From Thuidium tamariscinum (lineage: Eukaryota; Streptophyta; Bryopsida; Hypnales; Thuidiaceae): 64,000 bases of DNA. Positions 35,643-47,828 of this stretch are shown here, piece by piece; positions within the stretch are counted from its first letter, which is position 1, and the number at the start of each line of letters is the position of its first letter. The stretch spans positions 4,278,001 through 4,342,000 of the forward strand of contig OX344753.2 of assembly GCA_947034885.2 (NCBI GenBank), given 5' to 3'. The position numbers and the translations under genes were made by a program. The notes under the pieces were generated by a model that saw nothing but the letters and a program-made list of their open reading frames with translations, did not search any database and was not told the DNA's origin.

Positions 35643-36215
35643 GATAAGTTATAACTTAAGGATTTTAATGCACTTTAATTATTATTTGAACACCGTGTGA
35701 ATAAATTATGAGTTTTTAAAGTTCAAAATGAAGGTGCACTATTAATTGTGACAAGGCTTTGATATTCAAATGATGCACATCTTTAAAATAATTATTGTTT
35801 CTATTCTAGCTAGAATCTAAATGTAATGGTTTTAAATTTCTATATGATTGAGAATGACAATTTCTAGTCCCTAGATGATTTGGATATTTAGATGTATGTA
35901 ATGGTTTAATAGGACTTTAGGTATGTGACAATTTTGAGTGAATATACCTGAAGTGCATAACTAATGTAGAACTTTACACATAATTATTGAATAACTATAA
36001 TTACAGCCAACAACTACAAATTCAATCCATCTAAAATGTGCAACTTCTATTCATGAGAGCATAGGGTTGATTTTGGATGCACATGTTTTCATATGGTGCC
36101 CAATAATTGTATACTAAGAAAATTTGGAATTTTATTTTGAGCCCCTACAAGATCTAAACAACCATTATATACTTTGTTGATTGGACCCATCTTTAAATAC
36201 TTATTTTGAAAATTT
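35643..36215. repeat. Dispersed direct repeat, copy 2 (empty site for two insertions)
   Basis: It matches 1268-1737 and then, without interruption at 36118, matches 4663-4755. It therefore represents the locus before the 2.9-kb insertion, and its start also marks the right edge of the type B element at 1267. Confidence 0.75.
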
Positions 36216-37129
36216 TAAGCAGGGTTGTTTTGTTAGAGAGGGCAATAGTGCAACAAAGAGATGTCACGCAGCATCTTGTAGAATGTAGATCCCTTAAGAC
36301 GTCTCAAAGAGTGAATATCAAGGTGACTTAAAAATAAATCATTAGAAATTAAAATTTTGAAATATTCAAGTTTGATTTCAATTAAGTGTCTCAATTTTAT
36401 GATTACACATTACATTCTAAATTTAGGTTCATATTTATAGTAAGATTTTCATTTTTTTGAACTACTGAAAATGGACTTTTGCGACGAGCTACGACATCTT
36501 TATAAAAAAATTTGAAGATGAAAATCAATGTAATTTTTGGTTGCATATTATTTTGGTTTTAAGTTCTTTTTATGTGATTTTTAATCTAATAATTTTTTAT
36601 TTTTTTAATACATATAGAATATAGGACATAAATGTTTTATTCTTATATTTTTGAAAGACCATTGAACTTTGTTTTTAAAAAAAGATTGAAAAAACTAATT
36701 TTTTAAGTCTAAATATATTGGTCTTGTAGTCCATGTGCATGTGTGGGGATCTCCTTGAAATATGAAGAAATGAAGATGTACATGAACAATTACTTAATCC
36801 CTAAGTGCCTAAGCCTTTGCAAGTGTGTTTTTCTTATTGACTTCTAGTAATCTCCAATGAAGCAAATTTGCAAAATCCAACTGCATCGATGTTTTAAGAG
36901 CTTGCATATTAAATTAGTATGAAAATCAAACTTTTAGGGTAAAATTGCAAAGGAGTTATGAGATTATAACAAAATAAATGTTTTATTTTTATTTTTAGTA
37001 TATTGCCTCTTCCCACAAATGCCACAATGTAATAAAAGATTGTAAATTAAAGTTTTTTGGAATTAATGGTGACATGAACAACTACAAATAGTGTTATATA
37101 GAAATTATATTACTTGATGAATACCAATT
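36216..37129. other. AT-rich stretch with dispersed repeat fragments
   Basis: About 36290-36470 is the reverse complement of 52835-52990 (shared ATTACATTCTAAATTTAG). About 36780-37090 resembles 33030-33330. No gene is seen. Confidence 0.45.
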
Positions 37130-39200
37130 AAAATCAAATGATTGAGGATATTCCTTTCAAATTTAGATTTTTATGATCACTCTTTTCTTGAATTCTTGGT
37201 ACTTCTTGATACCAAGAAGAGTCTTGTAGTTGGTGTTAAAATAAAATAATTTTTGGCTACAATTGGGGGGGCCTCTTGGTGCCAAGATGTATTACAAAAC
37301 AAGAGGAGGGGAGTGATCAAAACAATCTAGCAAAGTCCAATAAGTATCATATCTAGATGACAAATGCTTAATCCTCTTCTTGGTATTGTAAGGTACCAAG
37401 AAACAAGAAGGAAGTGATAAACTAAACAACTATTAGGTCAAGAAAGAAGAGTTAAATCCCTTGATGGATGCTACAACAAGACAATGATCAATTAATCAAT
37501 GATTTTTTGTAACTAGATTTATTGGTTCATTCTTTACAAAATTAATCTCTATCGACATAGTCAATTTCGTTAAAATGGCGGTATTTCAATAGAATGGCAT
37601 GACATTCCATTAAAATGGCACAAATGTAGTCTGATTTGTAGAAGGAATTCCTTGGAAGATGGCAATCCTAGCATGTATGTTTGTGAGTGGAGGGTGTAGA
37701 ATGTAGCTATCACATAATTAGAATTCAACCTAAGATACAATAAAGAGCTACAAAGTACATTTTCTTCCTCTACCTCTAGGCCTCTATATCAAATGGTATA
37801 GGGAATATGTCAAAATAGCACTTGGAATTTGTCAAAATAACATATGGAATATGTCAAAATGGCATTTGGAATTTGTCAAAATGGCACATGGAATATATCA
37901 AAATAGCACTCAGAAATACCGCCATTTTAATGAAATTGATCATCTACCAAATATTTCTTTTTTTCTTCTAAAATCTTAAAAGGTTAGATAACTTATACAT
38001 TAAGACAAAAGTCTGGGTCCTTGCATTAAATAAAGAACAAGGCCTCTAGAAGGTTGCTCCACAACCCTTAGACGATCCCACAATTTACATTTTTTTTCTA
38101 AGCTTGAGGAAATTTTTCCCCCTATTCTTGCTTATCATAAGTCATAATGTCAAATGCTTGTCAATGGCTCCAAAGCCAAATATATTAAGGTATTAAATAA
38201 TCAAGGTTAAATAAAAATAATGCACCTTAAACATGATTATTGGACATTTAAAAATCGAATTATATATTTTTTTCCTACAATTTGGTTTAAGCATCTAAAC
38301 CAAATAGGAGGGAAAAAAATGTCCCAAAATAGTCCAATGACCATCCGCCATCCAAATTATTTTTTGTTGGCATTGTAAATGACTTCATTCATTGACATTT
38401 GGTGAGTAAGGAGTTTTGATGAGAAGGTGTTTATACAAGTAGGAGAGTAGTAGGATTTACAATGCATGTGGCATATGTAAATTAGAAGGAGAAGGTGCAC
38501 CACCACTTTTAGTGAAGAAAAAATAAAAATAGTATTGAAATCCAAATTTTGTGCCTCAATTAGGCATAATAGCTCAACCTTTTTGAAAAAAATTTCAACC
38601 AAGAAAAATTAGGGACTGAAGTATAGTATCCATTTCTAAAGCTCATTTGAGATTTCAAATCCCTACAAAAAAAAAGTTATGGAAAAAATACAAGCAAGAT
38701 GTTTGAAGAAACATTTTTTGGAGGGATGTTTGAGTTTGAAGGAACATTTTTGTATAGGTTCACTTTATCTTCTTTGAGGATTTTAAATATTTTGGGCTTT
38801 TAAGAATAATTTTTTTGGAATACACATTTTTTCAAAGAATATTTTCTTTGAAATTTTCTTTGAGGTCTTTAATATTTCAATGTCAAAGAAATTTTTTGTC
38901 AAAAAACAATCTAAAAAATAATGTTCATATATACTTCTTGTTTGAATTTTTTCTATAATTTTTTCTTGAAAATTTGAAATTTCAAACGGGTTTTGAGATG
39001 GAATTTTTGCTTCAATTCCTAACTTTTCTTGGTAAAATTCTTCTCAAAATAATTTAGCTACTATGCCTAAATGACATACAATATTTGAATTTTTATACTA
39101 TTTTTAATCTCTCTTCACTAAGAGTAGTGGCACTCGTGCTTCCAATTCACATATCCCACATGCATTGTAAATCCTACCACTATCTTTTTGGTATAAGGAA
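37130..39200. repeat. Inverted repeat H, right copy, with foldback
   Basis: This is the inverted partner of 17460-19905. The words near 38455 (TTACAATGCATGTGG) and 39165 (CCACATGCATTGTAAATCC) face each other with ~240-bp arms, so 38450-39185 is a foldback element in its own right. An F-type MITE is inserted at 37561-37939. Confidence 0.7.
37561..37939. mobile_element. F-type MITE with internal 22-bp tandem array
   Basis: TCAATTTCGTTAAAATGGCGG at the start and CCGCCATTTTAATGAAATTGA at the end form an inverted pair. Comparison with 19470-19500 in the partner repeat shows no such insert there. At about 37800-37915 a unit of ~22 bp (GGAATTTGTCAAAATGGCAC) is repeated five to six times. Confidence 0.7.
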
Positions 39201-39224
39201 CTTTTCTTCACAATTCCGCACCCA

Positions 39225-39480
39225 CCAAATGAAATGGATTTTGAACTAAAGTTAGTCACCTTCAATCATTTGAGTTTTTTTTGTTTTTAATGTCAATAAA
39301 TTTTTTTTTTAAAAACATACAACATTCTAATGATTCAACTAGCTTCAAAGGAAAATAAATTCTTAAATACAATGGCTTCTAAGTTAATTAGCTTGGTTAA
39401 TCAACTTAGAGTCCTCTATGTATAAGAAATTGTTTTGGTGATTATTAATAATGATCTTCATTGCATTTCTTTGACATTGC
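39225..39480. repeat. Dispersed repeat, direct copy of ~8640-8880
   Basis: It shares AATGATTCAACTAGCTTCAA-like and AATCAACTTAGAGTCCT words in the same order as the copy near 8640-8880. Non-coding. Confidence 0.5.
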
Positions 39481-40021
39481 CTTGCCATTTTTCGTAAGTT
39501 GTTAGATCATCTAACATCCAATTTCAAATGATTTCAGAGGGTCAATGCTAAATAATATGAATAATCATAATGATGTCACTCTTGAGTAACCCTCTAAAGG
39601 CCCCATATTTACTCTAATGCATTGGCCCCCAAGAAGACCCATTCTACTACAAGATAGTCACCAACAAAATGATATTTGGTACACCATACACCTAAGCACT
39701 TTGCATACATAATGAAATCCTATGAACAATTTTTTTTTCCAAAATCTAAACAAATCTATGAACTTGCAAATCAAAAAAGAATAATTATTATCCTCCTATT
39801 GACCTCAAGAAAACTTAAGATGCTACAAAATGATGAACAACTAAAGTAAAATTCAATGTAGCAATGATCTTTATCAATAATTTTAAAAATAAATAAAATC
39901 TAAATAAAATCTAAATAACTCCAATAATAACATCAACAGAAAATTATTGGTACCTTTTCATGGGCCCAAGAGGATCTACATTAGTATAGGACAATGATCA
40001 ACCAATATTCTAAATAAACTT
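39481..40021. other. AT-rich stretch without recognised features
   Basis: No gene, RNA or defined element is seen. Confidence 0.4.
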
Positions 40022-40025
40022 ATTT

Positions 40026-40756
40026 GGTTGATTGCTAGAAACACCTGTACTATTTGTTGTGTTTTCATGATTTTCTTGGAAGTACTTTAAAATTTAAAAA
40101 TTAATATTTTTAAAATTTGAAAAATATGAATTATGTATACACCTTTTAGACAAAGGTACCCATGGAAGGAATTGCATAGAAAAATTCTCCAATTAGAAGA
40201 ACTTGAAGAGCGCCAAACCTCAAAAAAATACATACATTCATGTTTTAATTAGGAAAAAATAGTAAGAATAAGTATTTAACACAAAATAAAAAATTTCTAT
40301 TTGCAACAATTTTATAGAGATGGTCATTCACCAAAAAATCCACCAAAATAATATTTTATATGTCTCAAAATATCAATAGAAAGAAGCTCACTTTGTAAAC
40401 CTCCACAGTCCACACCACATAAAATTAACTATTTTAAAAAGTCCTTCCCTAGAGAGCTATAAGTCTACTAGAAGACCATTTCATTCAAATTTCATCTCAA
40501 AATCATTAAAAAAAAGTTACTCCATAGTATTAAAAACCCTAAATTGCAAAGTATAACATTCAATCAGAGTCTGTTTTTAGATAGAAAATTATTTTTGAAA
40601 ATTATAAAAAAAATTAAAGAAAGTTCTGGATAGTTATGAGTACCTTTTCTACAAATCTTAAGTCAATCAAAGTGAGAATGCAAAAGTTATAGCCAAGAAA
40701 TAGATCAGCATGCAACTTGTAACAGAAAATAGTACAAGAGTTTCTTGCAATCACCC
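40026..40756 (-). mobile_element. Type A element, complete, 4-bp TSD ATTT
   Basis: It starts GGTTGATTGCTAGAAACACC and ends GAGTTTCTTGCAATCACCC. ATTT flanks it at 40022-40025 and 40757-40760. Confidence 0.8.
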
Positions 40757-41208
40757 ATTTCCATCTCCAATCATCTTTCATATTGACTAACTTCATCTTC
40801 ATAATGTATATTTCTAAATAAGATTGAAAATTAGAACTTTCATCTAAGTTTTACATAACTACATTAATAGGTTCATAGTAAGAGGTCTATAGTAAATTTT
40901 CATTCAAATTTTCAAATGGAATCCATTTTTATAAACATTATTAAATTTTTTAATGTTTGTAAAATTTTTGAGCTCTAAGCTTACATAATCCTTGTTTTAT
41001 ACTCAGAGGCTCACCTTTACACATTTACTAAATAGCAGCGCTAGAATAAATTATGCAATCTTTATGAAGTTTTGTAATTTGAAAGGTATGCAAGTACAAT
41101 GTAAGTACAATAATGTCCTTATAGAATAATTTAGAACTTGCAGTATTGCAACAATATAACAATATAGATAGTGAGAGTTCTATAGTTGTCACATGGGTCT
41201 TAGAATTT

Positions 41209-41936
41209 AGGTGATTGGAAGAAACACTTGTAATAGTTGTTGCATTTTGCAACACAGTACTCATGACTTTTTCTGGAGTACTTTAAAATTAGAAAACTAA
41301 TTTTTTTTTAAATTTAAAAAATATGATTTATGTATAGACCTTTAAGACAAAGGTATCTACAAAAGGAATTGTATAGAAATTTTTTCTAAGTAGGAGAACT
41401 TGAAAAATGCCAAACCTTGAGAAAATATATACCTTCATATTTTAATTAGGGAAAAATAGTAAAAATAAGTAAATACAAAAAATTAAAAAGTGAAAATTTG
41501 CAACAACTCTATGGAAATGGTCATTCACCAAAAAAACCACCAAAGTAAAATTTTATATGTTTCAAAATACAAGCAAAAAGATGGTTACTTTGTAGATGTC
41601 CACACCATATAAATTTAACTATTTTGAAAATCCTTCCCTAGAGAGCTAGAAGTCTACTAGAAGACCATCTTATCCAAATTTCATCTCAAAATCATTAAAA
41701 AAAAGGTACTCCTTAGTTTTGAAAAGTAAAAGCCTTTAAATTGTAAAGTATGACATTCAATTGGGATCTACTTTTGGATAGTAAATTATTTTTGAAAATT
41801 ATGAAAAAATTAAAGAATGTGTATAATAGTGATAAGTACCTTTCCTATAAATATTGAATCATTTGAAGCCAAAATACAAAAGTTATGGCCAAAAAACAAA
41901 TTAGCACTCACCATGGAAAATTTCTTGCAATCACTC
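41209..41936 (-). mobile_element. Type A element, complete, 4-bp TSD ATTT
   Basis: It starts AGGTGATTGGAAGAAACACT and ends GAAAATTTCTTGCAATCACTC. ATTT flanks it at 41205-41208 and 41937-41940. It carries the CATGACTTTTTCTGGAGT box of the D copies, linking the A and D forms. Confidence 0.8.
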
Positions 41937-41940
41937 ATTT

Positions 41941-42311
41941 TCTTTCTTTTTTGCTTATTGCTAATTTTTAGGATTATTTTGGTCAAAAACAACAAAAAAA
42001 GAGTATAAGTAGAGTGTTTTGAGGAACTCCCTACAACCATGGGGAATTAGTTAGAATTGTTCAAGAGTGCTTTAAAAACTCCTTAGTGTTGGGTTTTAAG
42101 GTTTTATTAAGTATTAAAATGTGGTTTTATTAGCAGTCTAAAAGAAGTTTGAAGCAAATAGAGTTTTAGAAACAAATTAGGGTGAAAAGACTAATTTTGA
42201 CCCTTATCAAAAGTCTCTTACAAATGGGCTTAACATGTTTAGGTTTTAATAGCAATAGTAGAAGTTTGATAGGTTCCTAAGAATAAATGCAAAAAAATTT
42301 CCTAGATATAT
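41941..42311. other. AT-rich stretch without recognised features
   Basis: No gene or defined element is seen between the type A and J elements. Confidence 0.4.
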
Positions 42312-42871
42312 TTGAGTTATTTGTAAAGTACACTAAACCGTTGTTTAAACCCATGAGTTTTGTGAAAAATCCGGTTGAGTTAAAAAAAGTCAAAATAAAA
42401 GTGGGTATAAAACTTATTTTTCCATCAAAATGGTGCCTAACATAAGAAGATTTCTGGGCCCCCAGGAGACCGTTTCAGGGGTGTTCCCCGAAATTGTTCC
42501 CACTGCTGCAAACCAGCACCCTGCTGGTCTGAATTTTTGAATTTTGAAAAAAAAAATTAAATTTTTTTTTTTCAAAATATTTAATATTTAATTAAAATTA
42601 ATAAAAAATTATTATCTTCTGACGTGGCAGTCGCTCGACCACATCAACATCGTGTTCCTAGAGTTCCCAATGCGTTCCCAGCGTCTGGGAACTCGCAGTC
42701 TCTTACGGCAGTTGAAAATCCTCTTATGAAAAGTTTGGTCCCCACTTTTATTCTTTTAAAGTCGTGTGACATAAGTATCTTGCAAAAAAGTTTGACGCTT
42801 CAACTATAGTTGCCTTTTCAACTTCAAAAAAAGTCATGCCTTAAGTGGGGGGGACTTTTTAAATAACTCAA
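42312..42871. mobile_element. J-type MITE interrupted by an E element
   Basis: The ends TTGAGTTATTTGTAAAGT and TTTTTAAATAACTCAA match the intact copy at 18066-18327. The insertion at 42441-42728 accounts for its extra length. Confidence 0.75.
42441..42728 (+). mobile_element. E-family element, copy 1 (no TSD, subterminal hairpin)
   Basis: The 288-bp insert starts CATAAGAAGATTTCTGGG and ends GAAAATCCTCTTATG. The flanks CCTAA and AAAAGTTTGG rejoin to give exactly the uninterrupted J sequence at ~18190 (six A's), so no target duplication is visible. GTTCCCAGCGTCTGGGAAC at 42674-42692 forms a 7-bp stem ending 36 bp from the right end. A short frame starting MAVARPHQHR recurs in copy 2, but only because the DNA is conserved. 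Confidence 0.8.
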
Positions 42872-45800
42872 TTCTGATTACAAAATTTGGAAGAAATGGA
42901 CTTCCGCACATACATGTAGGTGAAATTTTGTGGATAAGGATTGAAGAGGAAAGATAGGTGGTTTTAGCATAAGAACGCACCTGGAGCGCAATGGCAAAGT
43001 CAAATTAAGGAGATTTTTTAATACGAGAATAATTCCTCCCTAAAGGAATGAATTCAGCAAGTATTCATTTTATAACTTATTTAGAAAATATGAGTCTTAA
43101 GTGAAACTTAGCACTTAGCTTTTGGGATCTCTCTAGGGGCCTCTCTAAAAGTTTCATAAGTTTCTAAGTTGTAGACATGATTCCATGGGAAGTCAACCGC
43201 TTTCACCGGCAATGGGAAATTCATATAAAATTTTCTAGTAATTGAAAAATCCCACTAGAAATTAGGATAGTATATTTTATCTTAAATTATAAATTTTCCA
43301 AAATTCAAGACATTCCAACATCGACAAATACCAAAACTAGCAACAACAATGACTTTTAAAAGTTTTACAAAATTCTTTATGAATTGAATGGTGTACAAAG
43401 AGCATTTGGTGTCTGATTTGGTTCAACTTGGACTCTTTTTTTACCTTTTTTTACCTTCCTAACAACCATGGCCAATCAAAACTCTTAAGAAAAATCATTT
43501 CCAAAAGTTAGATTTTCTATCTTTTTCACTAGATTTTAATTGTTAGCTTTTGAGCACAATTTGGCCCTTGGAGTAAAGATTAGAGGTTCTCACATATGAA
43601 TTTGGGTCTTCTAAAGCCAATGGCATTGTTCATTTGGCAATTAAACCATTTCTTTAGAAGATATAATGGTCACAACAATAGTCGAGAATTTTGAACATTA
43701 ATTTAAGTTTTTTCTTAGGTAGTTTAGCAAATAATTTGAAGGGGGAGGAAGCCTTGAAAAGTATAAAAGGCCTCTCCCTTGCCCTCACTTCACACCCCTT
43801 TTATGCATTTTGTACTTACAACATATGTGACCTTGTTATTGAGATTTTTTGGTATTTGCCAAAACTCTTGTTTTTCTTTGTAGTTTGACTTCCATTGTGT
43901 TTTTGAGCATTTTTTGTGTTTTTGAGCTCATTCCAAGGACATTGGGGCTACATCAAGGTCCCTTTGAAGTGCTTGGCAAATATTGTTGTGTCTTTAAGTG
44001 TACTAACCATTTGCATTCAAGCTTATTGTATGGGATTTCCCACCCTTTAGTAAAAATCCCTTAGTACAAGTTTTGTTGCTAATAATTTGCATGATTGTTG
44101 TACTATGGTTCCTCTAAAAAAGTGTTTGTTCACTAACAAATATTTCATTGATGCCTTGTTGTATGGGATTTTAAAACTGGAATAGTTGCCAAAAAATCCC
44201 CTTGAGGCTTTGACGTGGAATACATGGTCCAAGGTCGTGTAGAGCATTTAGAGAGGTTTTGGATTGGATCTAAAAGTCTAAATAAAAGTCTATATATAAT
44301 GAAACTCTTGCAAATTTGTTCTAAAATTTGAAGTTAAAACCTCTACTATAGCAAAGCTATTAGCCTATGACAAATTTCTAAAAAGACCTTTCTGGACATT
44401 TTTTTAGGATTGTTGAAAGTGTGGAGGTAATTCAATTCTTATATGACGAAGCTTTGCTTTTGCTAACAATTTATTGTCTTCCAGTTGTGGTTTTTGTTAA
44501 AGGGTCCCCCAAAGAAGACCAAAAGTTGGTTTTAAACCACTTTAGTGAACAATAGCCAAAAGTGGGAATTAAATTTCTCCAAAATGGCCAGTCAAACTCT
44601 CCACTCGGTTGAGGACCACCAATATCTAGCCAACCAGCAGATACCAACAACTAGTTGATAGTACACAATAGCAAGTAGGTAGGTCAATTGGCGATGCCTT
44701 TGGGCTACCATTGAACCAAAACTTTCACATACATCATCTAGATTCCAACCAGACTTAGGTGATATCTAAGTTGGATCCCAAATTTTGTTTTTTAAATCAA
44801 AAGCACTTGCTTTCACACTCTGACATTAGCCATTGAACACTATTTGTTGGAAAAATTCAAGAGAATAAAAATAGTTTCCAATTGAGAGGGTAGAAAGTCC
44901 AGAGTGTCTTTAATTTTCTCAAAGTACAAAGAGTGAGAGGGTTGCAATTGCCATAGAGAGTGATTGAGGAAACAAAATTCCATTTTGTTAGCAGACCAAG
45001 AGGGCTGAAATTGCAAATCAGTGTGGAAGCTAATAAAATTTGAGTTTTTTTTACACAGCAAGGGTGACTAAACATACTGAGAAGAAAGTCAATCTCAGTT
45101 GACCAAGGGTGGCTGAATCTCCAACATGCTGGCCACTCCAAGTAATTTCAGGGGTGCAAGTAAAACAAAAAGCCGCCTATTCTGTGCTTATCTAATTTAC
45201 ATCACACACACTTCCTAGCTAATTGGGGGCCACTGATTGCAAATATGAATTTAGAATTTACAAAAAATAAATTTTGCAAAAAATAAATATTCCAACATTT
45301 TCCTAAGTGGCCGAGCAAGGGGTCAGTTCAGTACTCCAGTAGAGAAATCACTCTCCATCTCTCGCTGCCAGGCCAAATTTTGGCCACCCTCCATCTGCAG
45401 ACTGCAGTGGAAACACCCAAAACCGTCCATTTAAGGAATTCAGCATAGTTGGAGGTATCTTTTTCTAAAAATGATATTTTTCTAGTATTAGCGAGTGAAA
45501 ATCATGAATACTCAAAAAGAAAATTAAATTTTTTGGAATTAGTATGTAATTTCTATAAATTTCCAAAGTGTTGCCTTCCTAGACCACTAGAACCGTCCTA
45601 TAGGTGTACCTTTAACCAAACACCTGCTGAAATCAGTTGTCAGTGAATGAAAACTATACGTGTGTCTTACAATTGCATGAGCAAATTAGAATTAAACATT
45701 TGTCGGATGCTTTAATGAATGCTTATGGACAAATTTAGTGTTACTCTGGGGTCTAGGAATAGGTCCAGGGACGGAATGGGTGTTTCTCCCTTATGGATCA

Positions 45801-47463
45801 AGCATTGAGACATTGAAATCACAAAACTAAAGGCTGTATAATAAGTGAATTGTTTTGCTTTTATTTTAAGAAAGGACAATTTCCATTGCAAGGGAAACAG
45901 TACAGTGTGATTTGGTTTCATAATCTTAATATTAGAGTAAGAAACATGAGAAGACTCAACCAACATATGAGCCATTAGGTAGGAATCATTGACTTTTGCG
46001 TCATGTTTCAACTGGGCAAAAAACACAAATAGAGAAGACAAATAGAAGAATACTTTGACTTTGGAGGAGTTTTAGAGGTTTGCTAACTTTGAGAAAGGTT
46101 GAAAGAACATAGTTGTAATTGTGGGGTTTGACTTTGGAAGCCATTAGCAAATAATTTTCAAAATTAGATTATATTAGGAATTTTTTTTGTTTTGACTTTT
46201 GAAGCTATTGTAAAGAAAAAGAAGAAAATTAAAAGGATAAAGAAAAATCTAAAAAGAAGGTAGAAGAAAAGAAGGGGCAACCAGATGGAGAATACAAGAC
46301 AATCAAGCTGTTGCATGAGTGTGGGTTGAATACCACATTTAAAAATACAAAATTGTCAAAATAGAAGTTGAATTGGTGCATTGTGGAGAAGTTATGGACT
46401 ATAAAGATGAACTTAGACATTGAAGTGGTCATACTGAAGTTTGTGAATTTGTCTTTTGCCTTTCAGTTTATTTTTCAAGCATTTATGAATATAAATTAGA
46501 CATAAGTTGTTGAAATTCAATTTGAAATTAAACACTTACAACCAGTAGGAAATTATAATTCTAAAACAATAGTAGTTAGTCAGTTTTGTTAGCTTTATCT
46601 AAACAATATCTAATCCAAAAATTAGATTAGAATTTTAGAAGTTACAATCAGATGAAATTAGCTAAAAATTGGATGAAAAATTAGAATTTATATTGAAGTG
46701 ATTTTGAAAAGGAATTTAGATTTAGATTGAAAGTAGAAGTAAAAGAATTAATCCCTAAAAGACTAGCATACTAAATTTGGAAATATAACAATTTTGGGCA
46801 AGTATGTGCAAGTGGAGATTTTCATAATTTGGGCCCAAATTTTAATAGAAGGTAGGGATGAGGAATATTTTTAATGTGTATAAAAAATCAGGACATTTGA
46901 AAATACATTTGAAAATATTTCGTCTAATATGTTACTTTTTTTCATAAATGGCAATTTGAGCAGATTGAAAGAAATCATTTTTTCCAAAAATAAAAATTTG
47001 AAATAAATTTTCTTCATTTATGTATGCATTGGAAACTTTTAATCATTCTATTGTGATCAATGAGTCAAAAGTTATGAAGGTTTTTTGTTTGGAGGCAGTC
47101 ATCAATTATCTATTCTCAAATAAACTTTAAAATCTTTTATTTTAATCAATTTTCAATATTTTTTGAAAAAATAAAACTCGAGGAAGTAGATCATTTATTA
47201 CAACATTCCAACCATTGGGATTGGCATTTTTCAATTCCACAATTAAATTCTTAACAATTTTGCATTTTGAATCATTTGCTACTTTTTTTTACTTACTATT
47301 TTTTTCCTATATGTTGTACAATTCTAAACAACTTGAAATTTTATAGGCAAGTATCCTACTTGACCTCAACAATGAATCCAAAGAGGCACAATCGTTTTAG
47401 ACTATTTTTCATATGATTGTTGCCATTTGAAGTGCAGGTGCCTTGTTTTCCAGAGGGTGAAAA
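42872..47463. other. 4.6 kb without convincing genes or elements
   Basis: The stretch is somewhat less AT-rich in parts (43740-43800, 45300-45430) but has only short frames on both strands, none with a recognisable domain. A TATA-like TATAAAAG near 43761 stands alone. From about 47220 the sequence resembles 54170-54280 and 55000-55130. Confidence 0.45.
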
Positions 47464-47828
47464 CATAAGAGGATTTTCAGCTATTGTACAAGACTGCGAG
47501 TTCCCAAACGCTGGGAACGCATTGGGAACTCTGGGAACGCAATGCTGATGTGGTCGAGCGACTGCCACGTCAGAAAATACTAATTTTTTTATTAATTTTA
47601 ATTAAATATTAAATATTTTTAAAATATTTTTTTGAAAAAAAAATTATTTTTTAAAATCAGTTTTTTGCTCTTTAGTACATTCTGAAGTTTTTTGGAAAAA
47701 GAAAATTTTAATTTTTTTTTTTCAAAATTCAAAAATTCAGACCAGTAGGGGGCTGGTCTGCAACAGTGGGAACAATTTCGGGGAACACCCCTGAAACGGT
47801 CTTCTAGGGGCCCAGAAATCCTCTTATG
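47464..47828 (-). mobile_element. E-family element, copy 2
   Basis: In reverse orientation it starts CATAAGAGGATTTCTGGGCC and ends GAAAATCCTCTTATG. GTTCCCAAACGCTGGGAAC at 47500-47518 is the family hairpin, again 36 bp from the end. It is longer than copy 1 (365 bp) because of extra AT-rich sequence in the middle. Flanks AAAA and AAAT leave a short A-rich duplication possible. Confidence 0.8.

Noticed and set aside
37800-37915. CRISPR-like regular repeats
   Set aside because: Units are contiguous without spacers and lie within a plant transposon; this is a tandem array.
42624-42809. Short frame MAVARPHQHRVPRVPNAF, also present reversed at 47356-47568
   Set aside because: The repeat of a similar peptide in two places comes from conserved E-element DNA; the frames run out into unrelated flanks and are not kept in copy 3.
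43740-44064. Possible promoter (TATAAAAG) and small frames
   Set aside because: A single TATA-like word with short frames lacking any recognisable domain is not enough.
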